From assembly GCA_012317185.1 (NCBI GenBank), contig CP048838.1, positions 558,001-622,000 of the forward strand: a stretch of 64,000 nt of DNA, written 5' to 3'. Positions 1 through 9,305 of this stretch are shown here, piece after piece. The notes under the pieces are model-generated. The model worked only from the letters and a program-made list of their open reading frames with translations. It was not told the origin of the DNA and did not search any database. Made by a program: the position numbers and the translations under genes. This stretch comes from [Clostridium] innocuum (lineage in GTDB: Bacteria > Bacillota_I > Bacilli_A > Erysipelotrichales > Erysipelotrichaceae). Position 1 is the stretch's first letter, and every line of letters begins with the position of its first letter.

Positions 1-20
1 GGCTGCGTATACAGAGGGAA

Positions 21-65
21 AAGAAAGCAGGTACCTGTAAATAAGGCTCCTGCTTTCTTTTTTTG
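21..65. terminator. Rho-independent terminator at left edge
   Basis: Inverted repeat AAGAAAGCAGG / CCTGCTTTCTT with a 17-base loop, followed on the plus strand by a T run. The minus-strand reading also ends in T-rich sequence, so it may serve both the gene left of the window and the small minus-strand gene at 96-317. Confidence 0.75.
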
Positions 66-95
66 TACTGTAACATGATAAGCAGTGCTATAGGC

Positions 96-317
96 TTATT
101 CGCATGTCACATTATAGAAGATACCGCCAAGCTCCGGCAGCTGCTTCAATTCGTCCTTTACCTTTCTCAGAATGATTTTCTCATCCTCATCGGATGTACA
201 GTCAAATACCATCTGAAGTCCCTTTTTGCCCTGATAGGTAAGCGGAAGCTCCATGGATAATACTGCCTGCTTGATTTCCTCGCATTTGGTAACTGATCCA
301 ATCAGCAGTTTCATCAA
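96..317 (-). CDS. Small conserved-looking protein of unknown function
   Basis: A 73-residue soluble protein that I do not recognise. It begins MMKLLIGSV and has mixed charged and hydrophobic character with no signal peptide or membrane segment. The gene is supported by a good ribosome binding site (AAGAAGGG about 7 bases before tandem ATG codons) and by a terminator just past its stop at 21-65. It stands alone, with nothing coding-like in the 420 bases upstream. The second ATG could equally be the start. Confidence 0.55.
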   Translation of the reverse strand: MMKLLIGSVTKCEEIKQAVLSMELPLTYQGKKGLQMVFDCTSDEDEKIILRKVKDELKQLPELGGIFYNVTCE

Positions 318-737
318 ATCCCTTCTTTCTTTTCTCTAGTATAGCACTCGAAGACAAGCTGTAACGAGGCGTTATTTTCACAATAATATGCAAATAAAAG
401 CTTGATTGATATGCAGGAGAAAAGCGTGAAGGGATGAATAATCATACATCCTCGACAGTGTTATTTTATGTGAAACGCAGGTGCTTATCAATCGTGCGCA
501 GTCGTTCTTTTTTTTGCTGAATATATTATAAAGTCCTATGGGAAAAATTAAAAGCCAATGATTTGCCCTGATAATAAAAAAGCAGAAGAAATTCTATGGT
601 GCCAATGCTTTGACATGTATGCTTTATGTACAGGTTCCTGCCTTTTTATGCTGCGTCAGGAATGATAGCCGGCATATACTGCAAAAAGAATGAACTGATG
701 TTTGCACAGCTCTTTTGGTTATGAGTGATACCGCTTT
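318..737. other. Intergenic stretch without a recognised gene
   Basis: AT-rich region between two minus-strand genes. I see no convincing ORF with a ribosome binding site, no strong hairpin and no repeat array. Confidence 0.5.
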
Positions 738-1841
738 TCAGGAAAGGTGCAGAGATTGCAGAACAGCAGGTCGAATATCGTCTTCAACATCCAGTATATT
801 CATTGCCTCCACAGCACTGACGTTGATTCTCTGCATCAGCTTTTTTACATGGAGAAGGGTTGCTTCCGCTTTGCCTTCTATCTTTCCTTCCGCTTTTCCT
901 TGTTGTAAGCCTTGTTCCAGCCCTTTTACCAGCCCTTGTTCCAGCCCTTGCTCCAAGCCCTTTTCAATACCTCGCTGTTCGATAAAATCACTAAAGTTGC
1001 ACATATCCATGACCTCCTTACCAATCTCTCTTTCCATGAGTATACCATACTCCTTCTGTAATTGTTCCTTTTTATCCACGATTGCGAGATTTTTTATGAA
1101 CAATATTTTTAACAGCTCTAGCAGCCTCTGCTTGTTCTCATCCTCCTGCTCTACTGCATCCGGAATATCCTGCGCTTTACGAATGCCTTCCTTCTTCGGA
1201 TACACCATGACCGCCGTTATCAGGTCATAGTCCTCCTTTTCCGCATGCCATATCTTTGTTTCACATGTTTCCTGTATCCTATACGTATTGATGACATCAT
1301 TTTTCTGATTGTCATGGCCGATACAGATCCAGATAGATCATACCTTCTTGATTTTGTCATAATCGGAATGCTGAAAACCATCCCTTGGATGCTTCTGCTT
1401 TGCCATCAATCTGCCGCAGTAATACAATGCACGCTTGATCAGTGGATAGCCTGGATTATCCCTTGCCTGACTTTCCAGATTGATGATCATACGAAGTCTG
1501 TCTTCTGTGTCTGTGTTCTTTCGGGTATCATTTTGCTTCAAGGGTAGCGCCGCTTCAAACTGGATATCGTATCTGATTTGTGCCCCCGGTATGGATTCGT
1601 CGCTGACCTCTATCTGCTGATCATCAATGTATTCACAATCTGCGGTGTTCATGGTAGATAATTCGATATAGGACGGTATATCCTCCAGTGGAATATCTGC
1701 ATATTCCGGAATGCAGCCCTTCATAACATAGGCGAGTATCTGTTTATTTGACAAAAGCTTTTTACAATACATATCATATGCTTTCTTATCATCGTAATGG
1801 CTGATGACAGAAGCAGTTTCTGTATATTTCTTCATAATCAT
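738..1841 (-). pseudogene. Rpn/YhgA-like PD-(D/E)XK nuclease, broken by one in-frame TGA
   Basis: Two segments (1841-1338 and 1337-738) lie in the same reading frame, separated only by a TGA at 1338-1340. The downstream part starts SIWICIGHDNQKN, matching the conserved (V)YSIWIC block of Rpn/YhgA-like recombination-promoting nucleases, so the break falls inside a conserved strand. The C-terminal part carries the GLEQG-type glycine/glutamine heptads (about 12 repeats) common in this family, then a charged tail. Total length without the stop would be about 367 residues, near full length for the family. Family members are usually linked to DNA cleavage or transposase-like recombination. Internal ATG codons could still give a short C-terminal product from 1208. 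No frameshift is needed, so one point mutation explains the damage. Confidence 0.75.
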
Positions 1842-2089
1842 ATCCCTTCTTTCCTGTATTGTTGTATGTGCTTAGGAATATGATCAGGTGGTGCTCTTTC
1901 TCTGCTGTTATTTTCATAGGAATCCAGAAGTGCCTGCCGCTTGCTTTCACAACCAATAATTTGTGAATCAAAAACAAGGCAGTCACCGCCGACAAGTGGC
2001 GTTTAATTGCAGCGTATTGCTTCGGGTAAGAAAAGAATAACTTAAGCTGTTGAAAGCATAAGAAAAAACGCTTCTAGCAGGCTGTTGAG

Positions 2090-2200
2090 CTACGGAAAGG
2101 CCGGGGCTTTTGCGGATGGATCGTAAATGGATAGATCGTATTTATTATATAATTCCTCATGGGTCAGCCCCTCCTTTTTTTCGTATCTACAGTCTAACAC
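2090..2200 (-). CDS. Possible 36-codon ORF or gene remnant
   Basis: A GTG-initiated frame whose translation looks protein-like (contains KKEGLTHEELYNKYDLSIYD) and ends at TAG. There is only a weak ribosome binding site (GAGG) before the GTG. An AGGAGGGG motif inside the frame could instead serve an ATG in another frame. It could be a remnant belonging with the broken nuclease gene next to it. I do not recognise the sequence. Confidence 0.25.
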   Translation of the reverse strand: MLDCRYEKKEGLTHEELYNKYDLSIYDPSAKAPAFP

Positions 2201-2497
2201 ATATCCTCATGAAAATACAGAAAAAAATCCCGATCCACCTTCTGAAAAAGATTGGATGAATGCTCTTGTATACGCTCTTGAACGAGGAACAGCAAATATA
2301 CCCGGCTGTTTCTGCTTACTACTGATGTTGCCTGTATTTCTGTAAACATCGCGGAGATGATATGCCGGTAATATCAGGAATAAGATTAAGGATGAATCAA
2401 TAAATAGATGATTCCGTCTCATAAAACTCCCTCTGCATTGTCTGAGAAAACAGTACTGCTCTACTCTATTTGGAAAAAGTCAAAATATGACTTTACT

Positions 2498-2521
2498 TTC
2501 ACCATTTCCCCATGATATAAT
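2498..2521 (+). promoter_or_regulatory. Promoter of the rpsF-ssb-rpsR operon
   Basis: TATAAT at 2516-2521 is preceded by TG one base upstream (extended -10), with a weak TTTACT-like -35 about 18 bases upstream. It lies about 80 bases before rpsF. Confidence 0.55.
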
Positions 2522-2539
2522 CAGTAAACGGGTAGAAAT

Positions 2540-2590
2540 CTCTACTCCCCGCTCTATACATAACGGATATAGGGCCTTAAGACCACGAGG
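2540..2590 (+). promoter_or_regulatory. Possible S6:S18-binding leader of rpsF
   Basis: The 5' leader can form a hairpin (GCTCTATA pairing with TATAGGGC) and contains a CCCCG run next to it. In many bacteria the rpsF leader binds the S6:S18 complex through a CCG-containing motif. The match here is only by position and general shape. Confidence 0.3.
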
Positions 2591-2601
2591 AGGTGTACAG
2601 A

Positions 2602-2895
2602 ATGAAAAAATACGAAATCATGTACATCGTGAACGCATCTTTGGATGATGCAGCACGCACTAAACTGATGGACAGTTTCCACAAGATTATTACTGACCAC
2701 GAGGGTACTATCGATAAGGTAGACGAATGGGGCGTGAAAGAGTTCGCGTATGAAATCAATCACATGAAAAAAGGTTACTATGTTGTCGTAAATGCAACTG
2801 CCAACAACGAAGGAATTCACGAATTCGAGCGTCTGGCACGTATCAACCACAGCATCGTACGTTATATGATTATCAAAACTCAGGACGAAGAGTAA
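2602..2895 (+). CDS. rpsF: 30S ribosomal protein S6
   Basis: A 97-residue protein with the standard S6 start (MKKYEIMYIVNASLDD) and the EWGVKEFAYEINH and YYVVVNATA segments of the fold. S6 binds S18 and 16S rRNA in the small-subunit platform. The ATG at 2602 is chosen because GAGGAGG sits 8 bases before it; the GTG at 2593 lies inside that site. First gene of the conserved rpsF-ssb-rpsR operon, 19 bases before ssb. Confidence 0.97.
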   Translation: MKKYEIMYIVNASLDDAARTKLMDSFHKIITDHEGTIDKVDEWGVKEFAYEINHMKKGYYVVVNATANNEGIHEFERLARINHSIVRYMIIKTQDEE

Positions 2896-2914
2896 GACTT
2901 AGGAGGATGGACAT

Positions 2915-3391
2915 ATGATCAATAGAGTCGTATTAGTCGGTCGTTTAACGAAAGATCCTGTCTTGCGTAAGACTGCAAATGGTGCATCTGTTGTTTCCTT
3001 TACTGTAGCATGTACCCGTCGTTTCAAGCAGGAGGGACAACCGGATGCTGATTTTATCAACACGGTTGCCTGGAATAAAACAGCGGATATCGTATCACAG
3101 TATACACATAAAGGTTCTCTGGTCGGTGTGGAAGGAAGAATCCAGACGCGCAGCTATGATGATCAGAGCGGTAAACGCGTTTATGTAACAGAAGTTGTCG
3201 CAGACAGCGTACAGTTTCTGGAAAGCAAAAGCGCAGCTGCAAGCAATGCGAACAGCAATGCCTATGTACCTGACTATGATCAGGGAAGCAATCAGGGCTA
3301 CCAGAGTGACAACAGCAGCTCTCAGTCCTACTCCAATGACTTTACAAGCAGCGATACACTGGATATCGCAAGTGATGATTTACCATTTTAA
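2915..3391 (+). CDS. ssb: Single-stranded DNA-binding protein
   Basis: A 158-residue SSB. The N-terminal OB fold (about residues 1-105) has the typical MINRVVLVGRLTKDP start, the FTVACTRRF strand and the RIQTRSYDD loop. A low-complexity Q/N/S-rich linker follows, then the acidic tip IASDDLPF that docks repair and replication partners. It protects single-stranded DNA and is placed as usual between rpsF and rpsR. Ribosome binding site AGGAGG just before the ATG. Confidence 0.97.
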   Translation: MINRVVLVGRLTKDPVLRKTANGASVVSFTVACTRRFKQEGQPDADFINTVAWNKTADIVSQYTHKGSLVGVEGRIQTRSYDDQSGKRVYVTEVVADSVQFLESKSAAASNANSNAYVPDYDQGSNQGYQSDNSSSQSYSNDFTSSDTLDIASDDLPF

Positions 3392-3411
3392 TGGTAGAAA
3401 GGAGATTTTCT

Positions 3412-3642
3412 ATGGCATTCAAAAAACAGCGTATGGGACGTAAAAAAGTATGTTACTTTACGAAAAATAAAATTGAAAGCATCGACTACAAGGATATTGA
3501 ATTATTGAAAAGATTCATTTCCGCAAACGGAAAAATTATTCCAAGACGTGTAACAGGTACACGTGCAAAATATCAGCGTATGCTGGCTACTGCAATCAAG
3601 CGTGCACGCCAGATGGCTTTACTGCCTTACGTAAGCGAATAA
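3412..3642 (+). CDS. rpsR: 30S ribosomal protein S18
   Basis: A 76-residue basic protein with the S18 core (DYKDIELLKRFISANGKI, then IPRRVTGT and the RAKYQRMLATAIKRAR helix). It pairs with S6 on the 30S platform. The ATG at 3412 follows AAGGAG; an earlier in-frame ATG at 3391 lies in the ssb tail and would add an atypical extension. Last gene before a strong terminator. Confidence 0.97.
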   Translation: MAFKKQRMGRKKVCYFTKNKIESIDYKDIELLKRFISANGKIIPRRVTGTRAKYQRMLATAIKRARQMALLPYVSE

Positions 3643-3654
3643 TATCGCATATTC

Positions 3655-3684
3655 ACTCCATCTGTCGCAGGATGGAGTTTTTTC
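3655..3684 (+). terminator. Terminator of rpsF-ssb-rpsR
   Basis: Stem ACTCCATC / GATGGAGT with an 8-base loop and a T run right after it. Confidence 0.9.
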
Positions 3685-3753
3685 ATAGCTGTATCCCTGC
3701 ACAGGGCGGCAAGGAGCATTGCTGAGGCACGGCAGAGAAAGGAAGCAGAGGGT

Positions 3754-4677
3754 ATGAAGAATCAGACACGTAAGATAACAGAAGGGGCGATGATGTGCGC
3801 CATTGTCGGACTGATTCTGTTTATCAACCGACAGCTGGGAAACATGCTGGAATATTTCATGTACTGGGTACTGACCTTTCCCATTCTGGTCTATACGGCA
3901 AAATACGGAGTGCGCAATGCACTGGTTCCCTCTGTCAGCATGCTGCTGCTTTCCTTCATGATCAGCTCACCAACAACGATCTTTTATCTCTTTAGCTGCA
4001 TTGTTGTGGGACTGGTATATGGTGGCGGGGTGAGAAAAGGCTGGAAGAACGGTACGCTGCTTGTTTTCAGCGGTATCTTCACATTTTTTTCCTATCTGGT
4101 CACAACTGTTTTGCTTGCAGCTGTATTTGGTTACGATCCGGCAGAGGATATCGAGCTGGTGAAAACCATACTGGAGCTTATGAACATCCATACCGGAATC
4201 GATCTCATGAAAACTGTAACGGTCATCGTTGTTCTGGTGGCTGTTCTCATGAGCGTGCTGCAGACGATGTGTATCCACATGATTGGCAACATCCTGCTTT
4301 CCCGGCTGCATATCAGGGTACGTCCGATGAACAATATTCTCAGTATTCGTGCTCCGAAATGGAACGGATGGCTGATTCTTGTCATTTGGGTTCTATTTTA
4401 CAGTGGAAATGTGCTAAAATTAAACCAGGAAGCTTCGACGATACTGCTGGGGGCCTACCTTGTCTGCAAGGTCTATGCAATCGCCTGCGGAGCGATGTGT
4501 ATCATGGGACTGCTGGTGCTGTTACGAAAGCGCGCATTTGTGTTTCTGTTGATGATTGCAGTCTTTGTGCCCTATGTACAGGATGTCATTGCCGTAATCG
4601 GCATTGCGGATATCCTGTTTCTGCTGAGAGATAAAATGAAACGAGGTGTCATAAATGGATCGTTTGGAAAATTTTAA
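3754..4677 (+). CDS. yybS: DUF2232 membrane protein (YybS-like)
   Basis: A 307-residue integral membrane protein with about eight hydrophobic segments spread over its length and short polar loops. It matches the DUF2232/YybS group by size, topology and position directly before gdpP, rplI and dnaB, the usual Firmicute order. Its function is not established; the family resembles small-molecule transporter components. The 3' end overlaps gdpP by 23 bases, which points to translational coupling. Confidence 0.85.
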   Translation: MKNQTRKITEGAMMCAIVGLILFINRQLGNMLEYFMYWVLTFPILVYTAKYGVRNALVPSVSMLLLSFMISSPTTIFYLFSCIVVGLVYGGGVRKGWKNGTLLVFSGIFTFFSYLVTTVLLAAVFGYDPAEDIELVKTILELMNIHTGIDLMKTVTVIVVLVAVLMSVLQTMCIHMIGNILLSRLHIRVRPMNNILSIRAPKWNGWLILVIWVLFYSGNVLKLNQEASTILLGAYLVCKVYAIACGAMCIMGLLVLLRKRAFVFLLMIAVFVPYVQDVIAVIGIADILFLLRDKMKRGVINGSFGKF

Positions 4678-6652
4678 GGTTCAAATCGCAATTATACTGA
4701 TTGCGGAAGCTGCGGCATTGTTTGTGCTGTATATGGCCGGGATTCCGGGTCTTCAGATTCTGCCCATGACGATTCTGCTGATTCTGAATATCCTTGTCAT
4801 CATTTGGATCGTATTGAAGTATGAGCGTGATAAGGAACAGCGTGATATCGATATCTCCCATATTCTGGGACATGATGCCAAGGATGCCCTGTCCTTTGGC
4901 GAGGTCGGTATCATTACGTATGATGAGCAGTACAATGCGACATGGATCAATGAGTTTCTGGAGGAGCGCTCTGTTAATGTTGTTGGAAAAAAGCTGACCA
5001 GCTGGATTCCGGAGATTACAGATCTTTTCAACGGCTCTGTGGACGAGCTGACGGCAAGTGATCCGAATGGGGAATATGTATATGAGATTGCACGCAAGGA
5101 AAACGGACAGGTGCTGTTTGTACGGGATATCACTAAGCTGGAAACCATAACAGAACGGTTTAAGAAGGACAGTATCGTTGCCGGATTGCTGCAGCTGGAT
5201 AATTATATGGAAATTCAGCAGTATGAGGATGAAGGAACCATGGCAACCATCAATACACAGCTGCGTCAGCCACTGGTGGAATGGGCAGGCCGCTACGGGA
5301 TGTTTATCCGGCGTCTGCGCTCCGATCGCTTTCTCGTCATTTTGAATGAGGCGATTTTCGAACAGGTCGTACAGGATAAATTTGACATTCTGAACACGAT
5401 ACGTAAAAACGCTGAGGATATCGATGTATCCATAACGCTGAGTATGTCGTTTGCCCGTGGTACGGATGATTTCCGTCTGCTGGATACGATGGTGAATGAT
5501 CTTCTGGAGCTGGCACAGAGCCGGGGCGGTGATCAGGCTGCTGTCAAGAAGTATGGCGAAAGTGTGAAATATTTCGGTGGGAACAGTGAGGCACGTGAAA
5601 AACGAAGCAAGGTGCGTGTCCGTGTGATGTCGCAGGCGATCAAGGAAGCCATCATGGAAGCAGACCGGGTGTTTGTCATCGGTCATCAGAATATGGATTT
5701 TGACTGCATGGGAAGTGCGCTGTGTATGTCACGGCTGGCTGCTGCCTATAGCAAGGAAGTATATGTGGTATCGGATGGCGGTGGAATCGAACCGCAGCTG
5801 CAGGAGGCTTTGATGCTGTACCGGGAGAAGCTGGAGGGACGGCACCGCTTTATCAGTGACGGTGATGCCGCGAAAATGATAGAAAACGACGATTTACTGA
5901 TTGCCGTCGATCATCACAATCCAAAACAGACGGGAGCTCCGCAGACACTGGAGGCAGCTAACCGTATCGTTGTGATCGATCATCACCGCAGAAGTGAGGA
6001 CTTCATCGGTAATCCGCTGCTGGTGTATGTGGAATCGAGTGCAAGCTCCGTATGTGAGCTGGCAACCGAATTCCTGCCTTATCAGAACAATAAGGTAAAC
6101 CTGAGCGAGGAAGAGGCAACACTGATGTATGTCGGTATTCTGGTGGATACCAACCGCTTTAAAACAAGAACCGGAAGCCGTACGTTTGAAGCTGCTGCCT
6201 ATCTGAAAAATCTGGGAGTTGACCCGATTACGGCAGAGAATCTTCTGAAGGAGGATTTTGATGATTTCGAGGCAAAAACCGAAATCATGAAATATGCAGG
6301 ACAATATGCGGATGGTATTCTGATCGCCGCAGTTGATAACAACCGTGTAATCAACCGTACACTGATGTCTCAGGTGGCGGACAGTCTGCTGAATATCAAG
6401 GATATGGAGGCAAGCTTTGTCATCGGTAATATCGAAAACGGCAAAGTGGCGGTATCTGCCCGCAGTAAAGGGAAGATCAACGTACAGATTATCATGGAGA
6501 ATATGCATGGCGGCGGACATTTCACGATGGCTGCCCTGCAGAGAGAACAAACAACGGTGAAGGCCGTACAGGAAGAATTGAAACAGATGATAGATACCTA
6601 TCTGGAAGAAAACAAGGAGGACGACGAAGATGAAAGTGATACTGCTAAGTGA
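4655..6652 (+). CDS. gdpP: Cyclic-di-AMP phosphodiesterase GdpP
   Basis: A 665-residue protein with the GdpP layout: two membrane helices (about 8-55), a PAS-like domain, a degenerate GGDEF domain (about 170-300) without a GGDEF signature, then DHH and DHHA1 domains. The DHH metal motifs are visible as GHQNMDFDCMGSA, AVDHHNP and VIDHHRRSEDF, and the DHHA1 end carries GGGHFTMAA. It hydrolyses c-di-AMP at the membrane, affecting potassium and osmolyte balance and cell-wall stress. It overlaps the yybS-like gene upstream and rplI downstream (23 bases), so the three are co-transcribed. Confidence 0.95.
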   Translation: MDRLENFKVQIAIILIAEAAALFVLYMAGIPGLQILPMTILLILNILVIIWIVLKYERDKEQRDIDISHILGHDAKDALSFGEVGIITYDEQYNATWINEFLEERSVNVVGKKLTSWIPEITDLFNGSVDELTASDPNGEYVYEIARKENGQVLFVRDITKLETITERFKKDSIVAGLLQLDNYMEIQQYEDEGTMATINTQLRQPLVEWAGRYGMFIRRLRSDRFLVILNEAIFEQVVQDKFDILNTIRKNAEDIDVSITLSMSFARGTDDFRLLDTMVNDLLELAQSRGGDQAAVKKYGESVKYFGGNSEAREKRSKVRVRVMSQAIKEAIMEADRVFVIGHQNMDFDCMGSALCMSRLAAAYSKEVYVVSDGGGIEPQLQEALMLYREKLEGRHRFISDGDAAKMIENDDLLIAVDHHNPKQTGAPQTLEAANRIVVIDHHRRSEDFIGNPLLVYVESSASSVCELATEFLPYQNNKVNLSEEEATLMYVGILVDTNRFKTRTGSRTFEAAAYLKNLGVDPITAENLLKEDFDDFEAKTEIMKYAGQYADGILIAAVDNNRVINRTLMSQVADSLLNIKDMEASFVIGNIENGKVAVSARSKGKINVQIIMENMHGGGHFTMAALQREQTTVKAVQEELKQMIDTYLEENKEDDEDESDTAK

Positions 6653-7076
6653 TGTAAAGAAGCTGGGAAAGAAAGGGGATATCGTAGAGGTCAGTGACGG
6701 CTACGGAAGAAACTTTCTACTGAATAAAAACCTGGCGGTAATGGCAACAAAGAAAAGCATGGAGATTCTGGATGAGCAGAATCTGCAGCATGATCTGGAG
6801 GAAAAGCAGAAGGAAGCGGATGCAGAGGACCTGAAAAAGCAGCTTGCGAAGATCACGCTGGAATTCCATGTGAAAACAGGAGAAGGCGGACGTGTGTTCG
6901 GCAGTGTTTCCACAAAGCAGATTGTTGCACAGCTGCATGAAACATACGGAATTCATGTGGACAAGAGAAAGGTCATCGATAACGATGCCATCACCTCTCT
7001 GGGCTATACGGATGTAAAGGTGGATCTTTACAGAAATAAGGTAATCGGAACCATTCGTGTTCATGTGAACGGATAG
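6630..7076 (+). CDS. rplI: 50S ribosomal protein L9
   Basis: A 148-residue L9. The N-terminal domain begins MKVILLSDVKKLGKKGDIV and carries the DGYGRNFLLNKNLA RNA-binding segment. A long connecting helix (about 40-75) and a C-terminal domain with the GRVFGSVST motif follow. It binds 23S rRNA near the L1 stalk base. The start overlaps gdpP and is preceded by AAGGAGGACGACGAAG. Confidence 0.97.
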   Translation: MKVILLSDVKKLGKKGDIVEVSDGYGRNFLLNKNLAVMATKKSMEILDEQNLQHDLEEKQKEADAEDLKKQLAKITLEFHVKTGEGGRVFGSVSTKQIVAQLHETYGIHVDKRKVIDNDAITSLGYTDVKVDLYRNKVIGTIRVHVNG

Positions 7077-7084
7077 GAGGCTTT

Positions 7085-8431
7085 ATGAGTAGAGAATTGC
7101 CACATAGCACCGAGGCGGAACAGTCCATTCTCGGTGCAATGATGATTTATCCCAGCGTAACCAGCGTTGTATATGATCAGGGGCTGGATGTGCGAGATTT
7201 CTATCTGGATATCCATCAGCGTATATTCTCTGCCATGATGGATATCACGGACAGCGGTAAGCCGGTGGATGTCACCACGCTGATTGCCCGTTTACAGGAT
7301 ATCGAGCAGCTGAATCTGGTCGGCGGTGCTGACTATATCATCAAGCTGAGTGATACGGCGATATCCAGCGCCAACAGTGTGTATTATATTGAAATGATCA
7401 AAAGCAGAGCACATCTGCGACGCTTAATCGAAGCAGCCGAACAGATTGCCGAGGACGGCTTTGATACAGCAAATGATCTGGATGAAATCATGGATAAGGC
7501 GGAACGGGATATCCTCGGTGTTACGCGCAGCCGTCGTGCCACTGATTTCAAAAGCAGCCGGGAGGTTGTTTCCAATGTCATGCAGGAGCTGATTCGTCTG
7601 CGCTCCAGTGATAACCGTGTAACCGGAATCAAGACCGGCTATACCGACCTTGACCGTATGACCAACGGCTTTCAGCGTGGCGATTTGATTATTCTTGCGG
7701 CCCGTCCGGCGATGGGAAAGACTGCCTTCGCGCTGAATCTGGCGTTGAATGCATCCTTTTACAATCCCGGGGCAATTGCCATCTTCTCACTGGAGATGCC
7801 GGCGGAGGCATTGATGAAGCGTATTCTGAGTGCCAAGTCCGCAGTGGAATCCAATAAGCTGAGAAGCGGTGCTATTCTGGATGATGAATTCAGCAAGCTG
7901 AACGAAGCGGCGAATGAACTGATGGCCAGCAAGCTGTTTGTGGATGACAGCTCCAATATCAAAATATCCGAGGTGTTCTCCAAATGCCGTAAGCTGAAAA
8001 GTGAGCATGGTCTTGATCTGGTCGTCATTGACTACCTTCAGCTGATCAGCGGAAGCGGAAAAAGCGGAGATAACCGCCAGCAGGAAATATCGGAAATTTC
8101 CCGTTCCCTGAAGGGACTGGCCAGAGAAATGGAATGTCCGGTGATCGCACTTTCACAGCTGTCGCGTTCCGTGGAAACCCGTCCCGACAAGCATCCGATG
8201 CTGTCCGACCTTCGTGAATCCGGAGCCATCGAGCAGGATGCCGATATCGTCATGTTTCTGTATCGTGATGCCTATTATGCGAAGGATGATGAGGCGGAAC
8301 AAAACAATCCGACCGATCAGACCGATCTTGATATTGCCAAGCACCGTAACGGTGCGACAGGCAAGGTGGAGCTTGCATTTCAGAAATCCATATCTGCCTT
8401 CTTCAACATCGCACACGACGGATTCTCATAG
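7085..8431 (+). CDS. dnaB: Replicative DNA helicase
   Basis: A 448-residue hexameric 5'-3' helicase (called DnaC in Bacillus). The N-terminal domain starts RELPHSTEAEQSILGAMM. The RecA-type ATPase has Walker A AARPAMGKTAFA, Walker B LDLVVIDYLQLI, the LSQLSR sensor and the DLRESGAIEQDADIVMF block. It unwinds the replication fork. Its ribosome binding site (GGAGG) is in the 8-base gap after rplI. Full length for the family. Confidence 0.97.
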   Translation: MSRELPHSTEAEQSILGAMMIYPSVTSVVYDQGLDVRDFYLDIHQRIFSAMMDITDSGKPVDVTTLIARLQDIEQLNLVGGADYIIKLSDTAISSANSVYYIEMIKSRAHLRRLIEAAEQIAEDGFDTANDLDEIMDKAERDILGVTRSRRATDFKSSREVVSNVMQELIRLRSSDNRVTGIKTGYTDLDRMTNGFQRGDLIILAARPAMGKTAFALNLALNASFYNPGAIAIFSLEMPAEALMKRILSAKSAVESNKLRSGAILDDEFSKLNEAANELMASKLFVDDSSNIKISEVFSKCRKLKSEHGLDLVVIDYLQLISGSGKSGDNRQQEISEISRSLKGLAREMECPVIALSQLSRSVETRPDKHPMLSDLRESGAIEQDADIVMFLYRDAYYAKDDEAEQNNPTDQTDLDIAKHRNGATGKVELAFQKSISAFFNIAHDGFS

Positions 8432-8483
8432 TGTCAAATATTTGTTATATAACTTTTTGCATATTGCATGTAGATAGCATACC

Positions 8484-8507
8484 GGCTGTGATGCGACAGC
8501 CTGTTTC
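8484..8507 (+). terminator. Weak hairpin after dnaB
   Basis: GGCTGT / ACAGCC stem with a 6-base loop followed by TGTTTCTT. A poor terminator at best; it sits between dnaB and walJ. Confidence 0.35.
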
Positions 8508-8558
8508 TTCCAAGGGCTCAAGGAAGTGGACATATCGTATAAGAAAAGGGGGCCGCAT

Positions 8559-9305
8559 ATGAAATTTGCACTACTGGCCAGCGGTTCCAAAGGTAACTGC
8601 TGTCTGATAAAACATAAGGATACCAAACTGGTCATTGACTGTGGAACAACGCGAAAATATCTGAAAAGCTGCTTCGAACAGATCAGCTATGATCCCATGC
8701 AGAGCAATGCACTTCTGATTACGCATACACACAGCGACCATGTCGCACAGATGAAGCTGTTTGACCCCATACCAACATATGCGACACAGGATATCGCGAC
8801 CAGCCATCTGCACGGCATACGCCCCTACGATCGCTTTGAACTGCAGGATTTTCGAATAACCGTACTGCCGATGAGTCATGATTGTGAAGGCACCGTAGGC
8901 TATGTCATCGAGACCGAGGATGAGAAAATGGTATATGTGACAGATACGGGATATATTAAAGATGAGGTTAAGGAATACATACGCAATGCGGACTATTATG
9001 TCTTTGAAAGCAATCACGATATCGAGATGCTGATGCAGACGACAAGGCCTGTCTATCTGAAGCAGCGTATCATCGGTGACTGCGGACACCTGTGCAATGA
9101 GGACTGCTCGAACATCCTGTGTGATGTCATGGGGGATCATACAAAGGAAATCGTACTTGCGCATATCTCCCAGGAAGGAAACACACGGGACATGGCACTT
9201 ACCACACTGAAGGAAACACTGAAGCGGAAACAGAAGGATCGCGAGGATCTCCGCCTGTATCCTGCGGATCAGTTTTCCATTTATACCGGAGGGAAATCAT
9301 CATGA
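8559..9305 (+). CDS. walJ: Metallo-beta-lactamase-fold hydrolase WalJ/YycJ
   Basis: A 248-residue MBL-fold protein. Zinc ligands appear in LLITHTHSDHVAQM (HxHxDH), in MSHDCEGTVGYVI and in the terminal HISQEGNT region; YVTDTGYI supplies the bridging Asp. The group is described as a 5' exonuclease or cell-wall-linked hydrolase. The start ATG at 8559 follows AAAAGGGGG; the earlier ATG at 8526 has no ribosome site. The last codons overlap htrA by ATGA. No walRK genes are next to it here, so only the tail of the usual wal cluster is kept. Confidence 0.9.
   Translation: MKFALLASGSKGNCCLIKHKDTKLVIDCGTTRKYLKSCFEQISYDPMQSNALLITHTHSDHVAQMKLFDPIPTYATQDIATSHLHGIRPYDRFELQDFRITVLPMSHDCEGTVGYVIETEDEKMVYVTDTGYIKDEVKEYIRNADYYVFESNHDIEMLMQTTRPVYLKQRIIGDCGHLCNEDCSNILCDVMGDHTKEIVLAHISQEGNTRDMALTTLKETLKRKQKDREDLRLYPADQFSIYTGGKSS

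Noticed and set aside
715..1230. Plus-strand frame rich in Ser/Cys/Pro opposite the Rpn-type gene
   Set aside because: Composition is the mirror of the GLEQG repeats on the minus strand; not a real gene.
1338..1340. TGA as a recoded codon (Trp or selenocysteine)
   Set aside because: TGA serves as the normal stop elsewhere in the window (for example the stop of this same gene at 738-740), and no SECIS-like hairpin is evident after it.
4649..5686. Long minus-strand frame of 345 codons opposite gdpP
   Set aside because: Shadow of a strongly coding plus-strand gene; no ribosome site and no recognisable domain.
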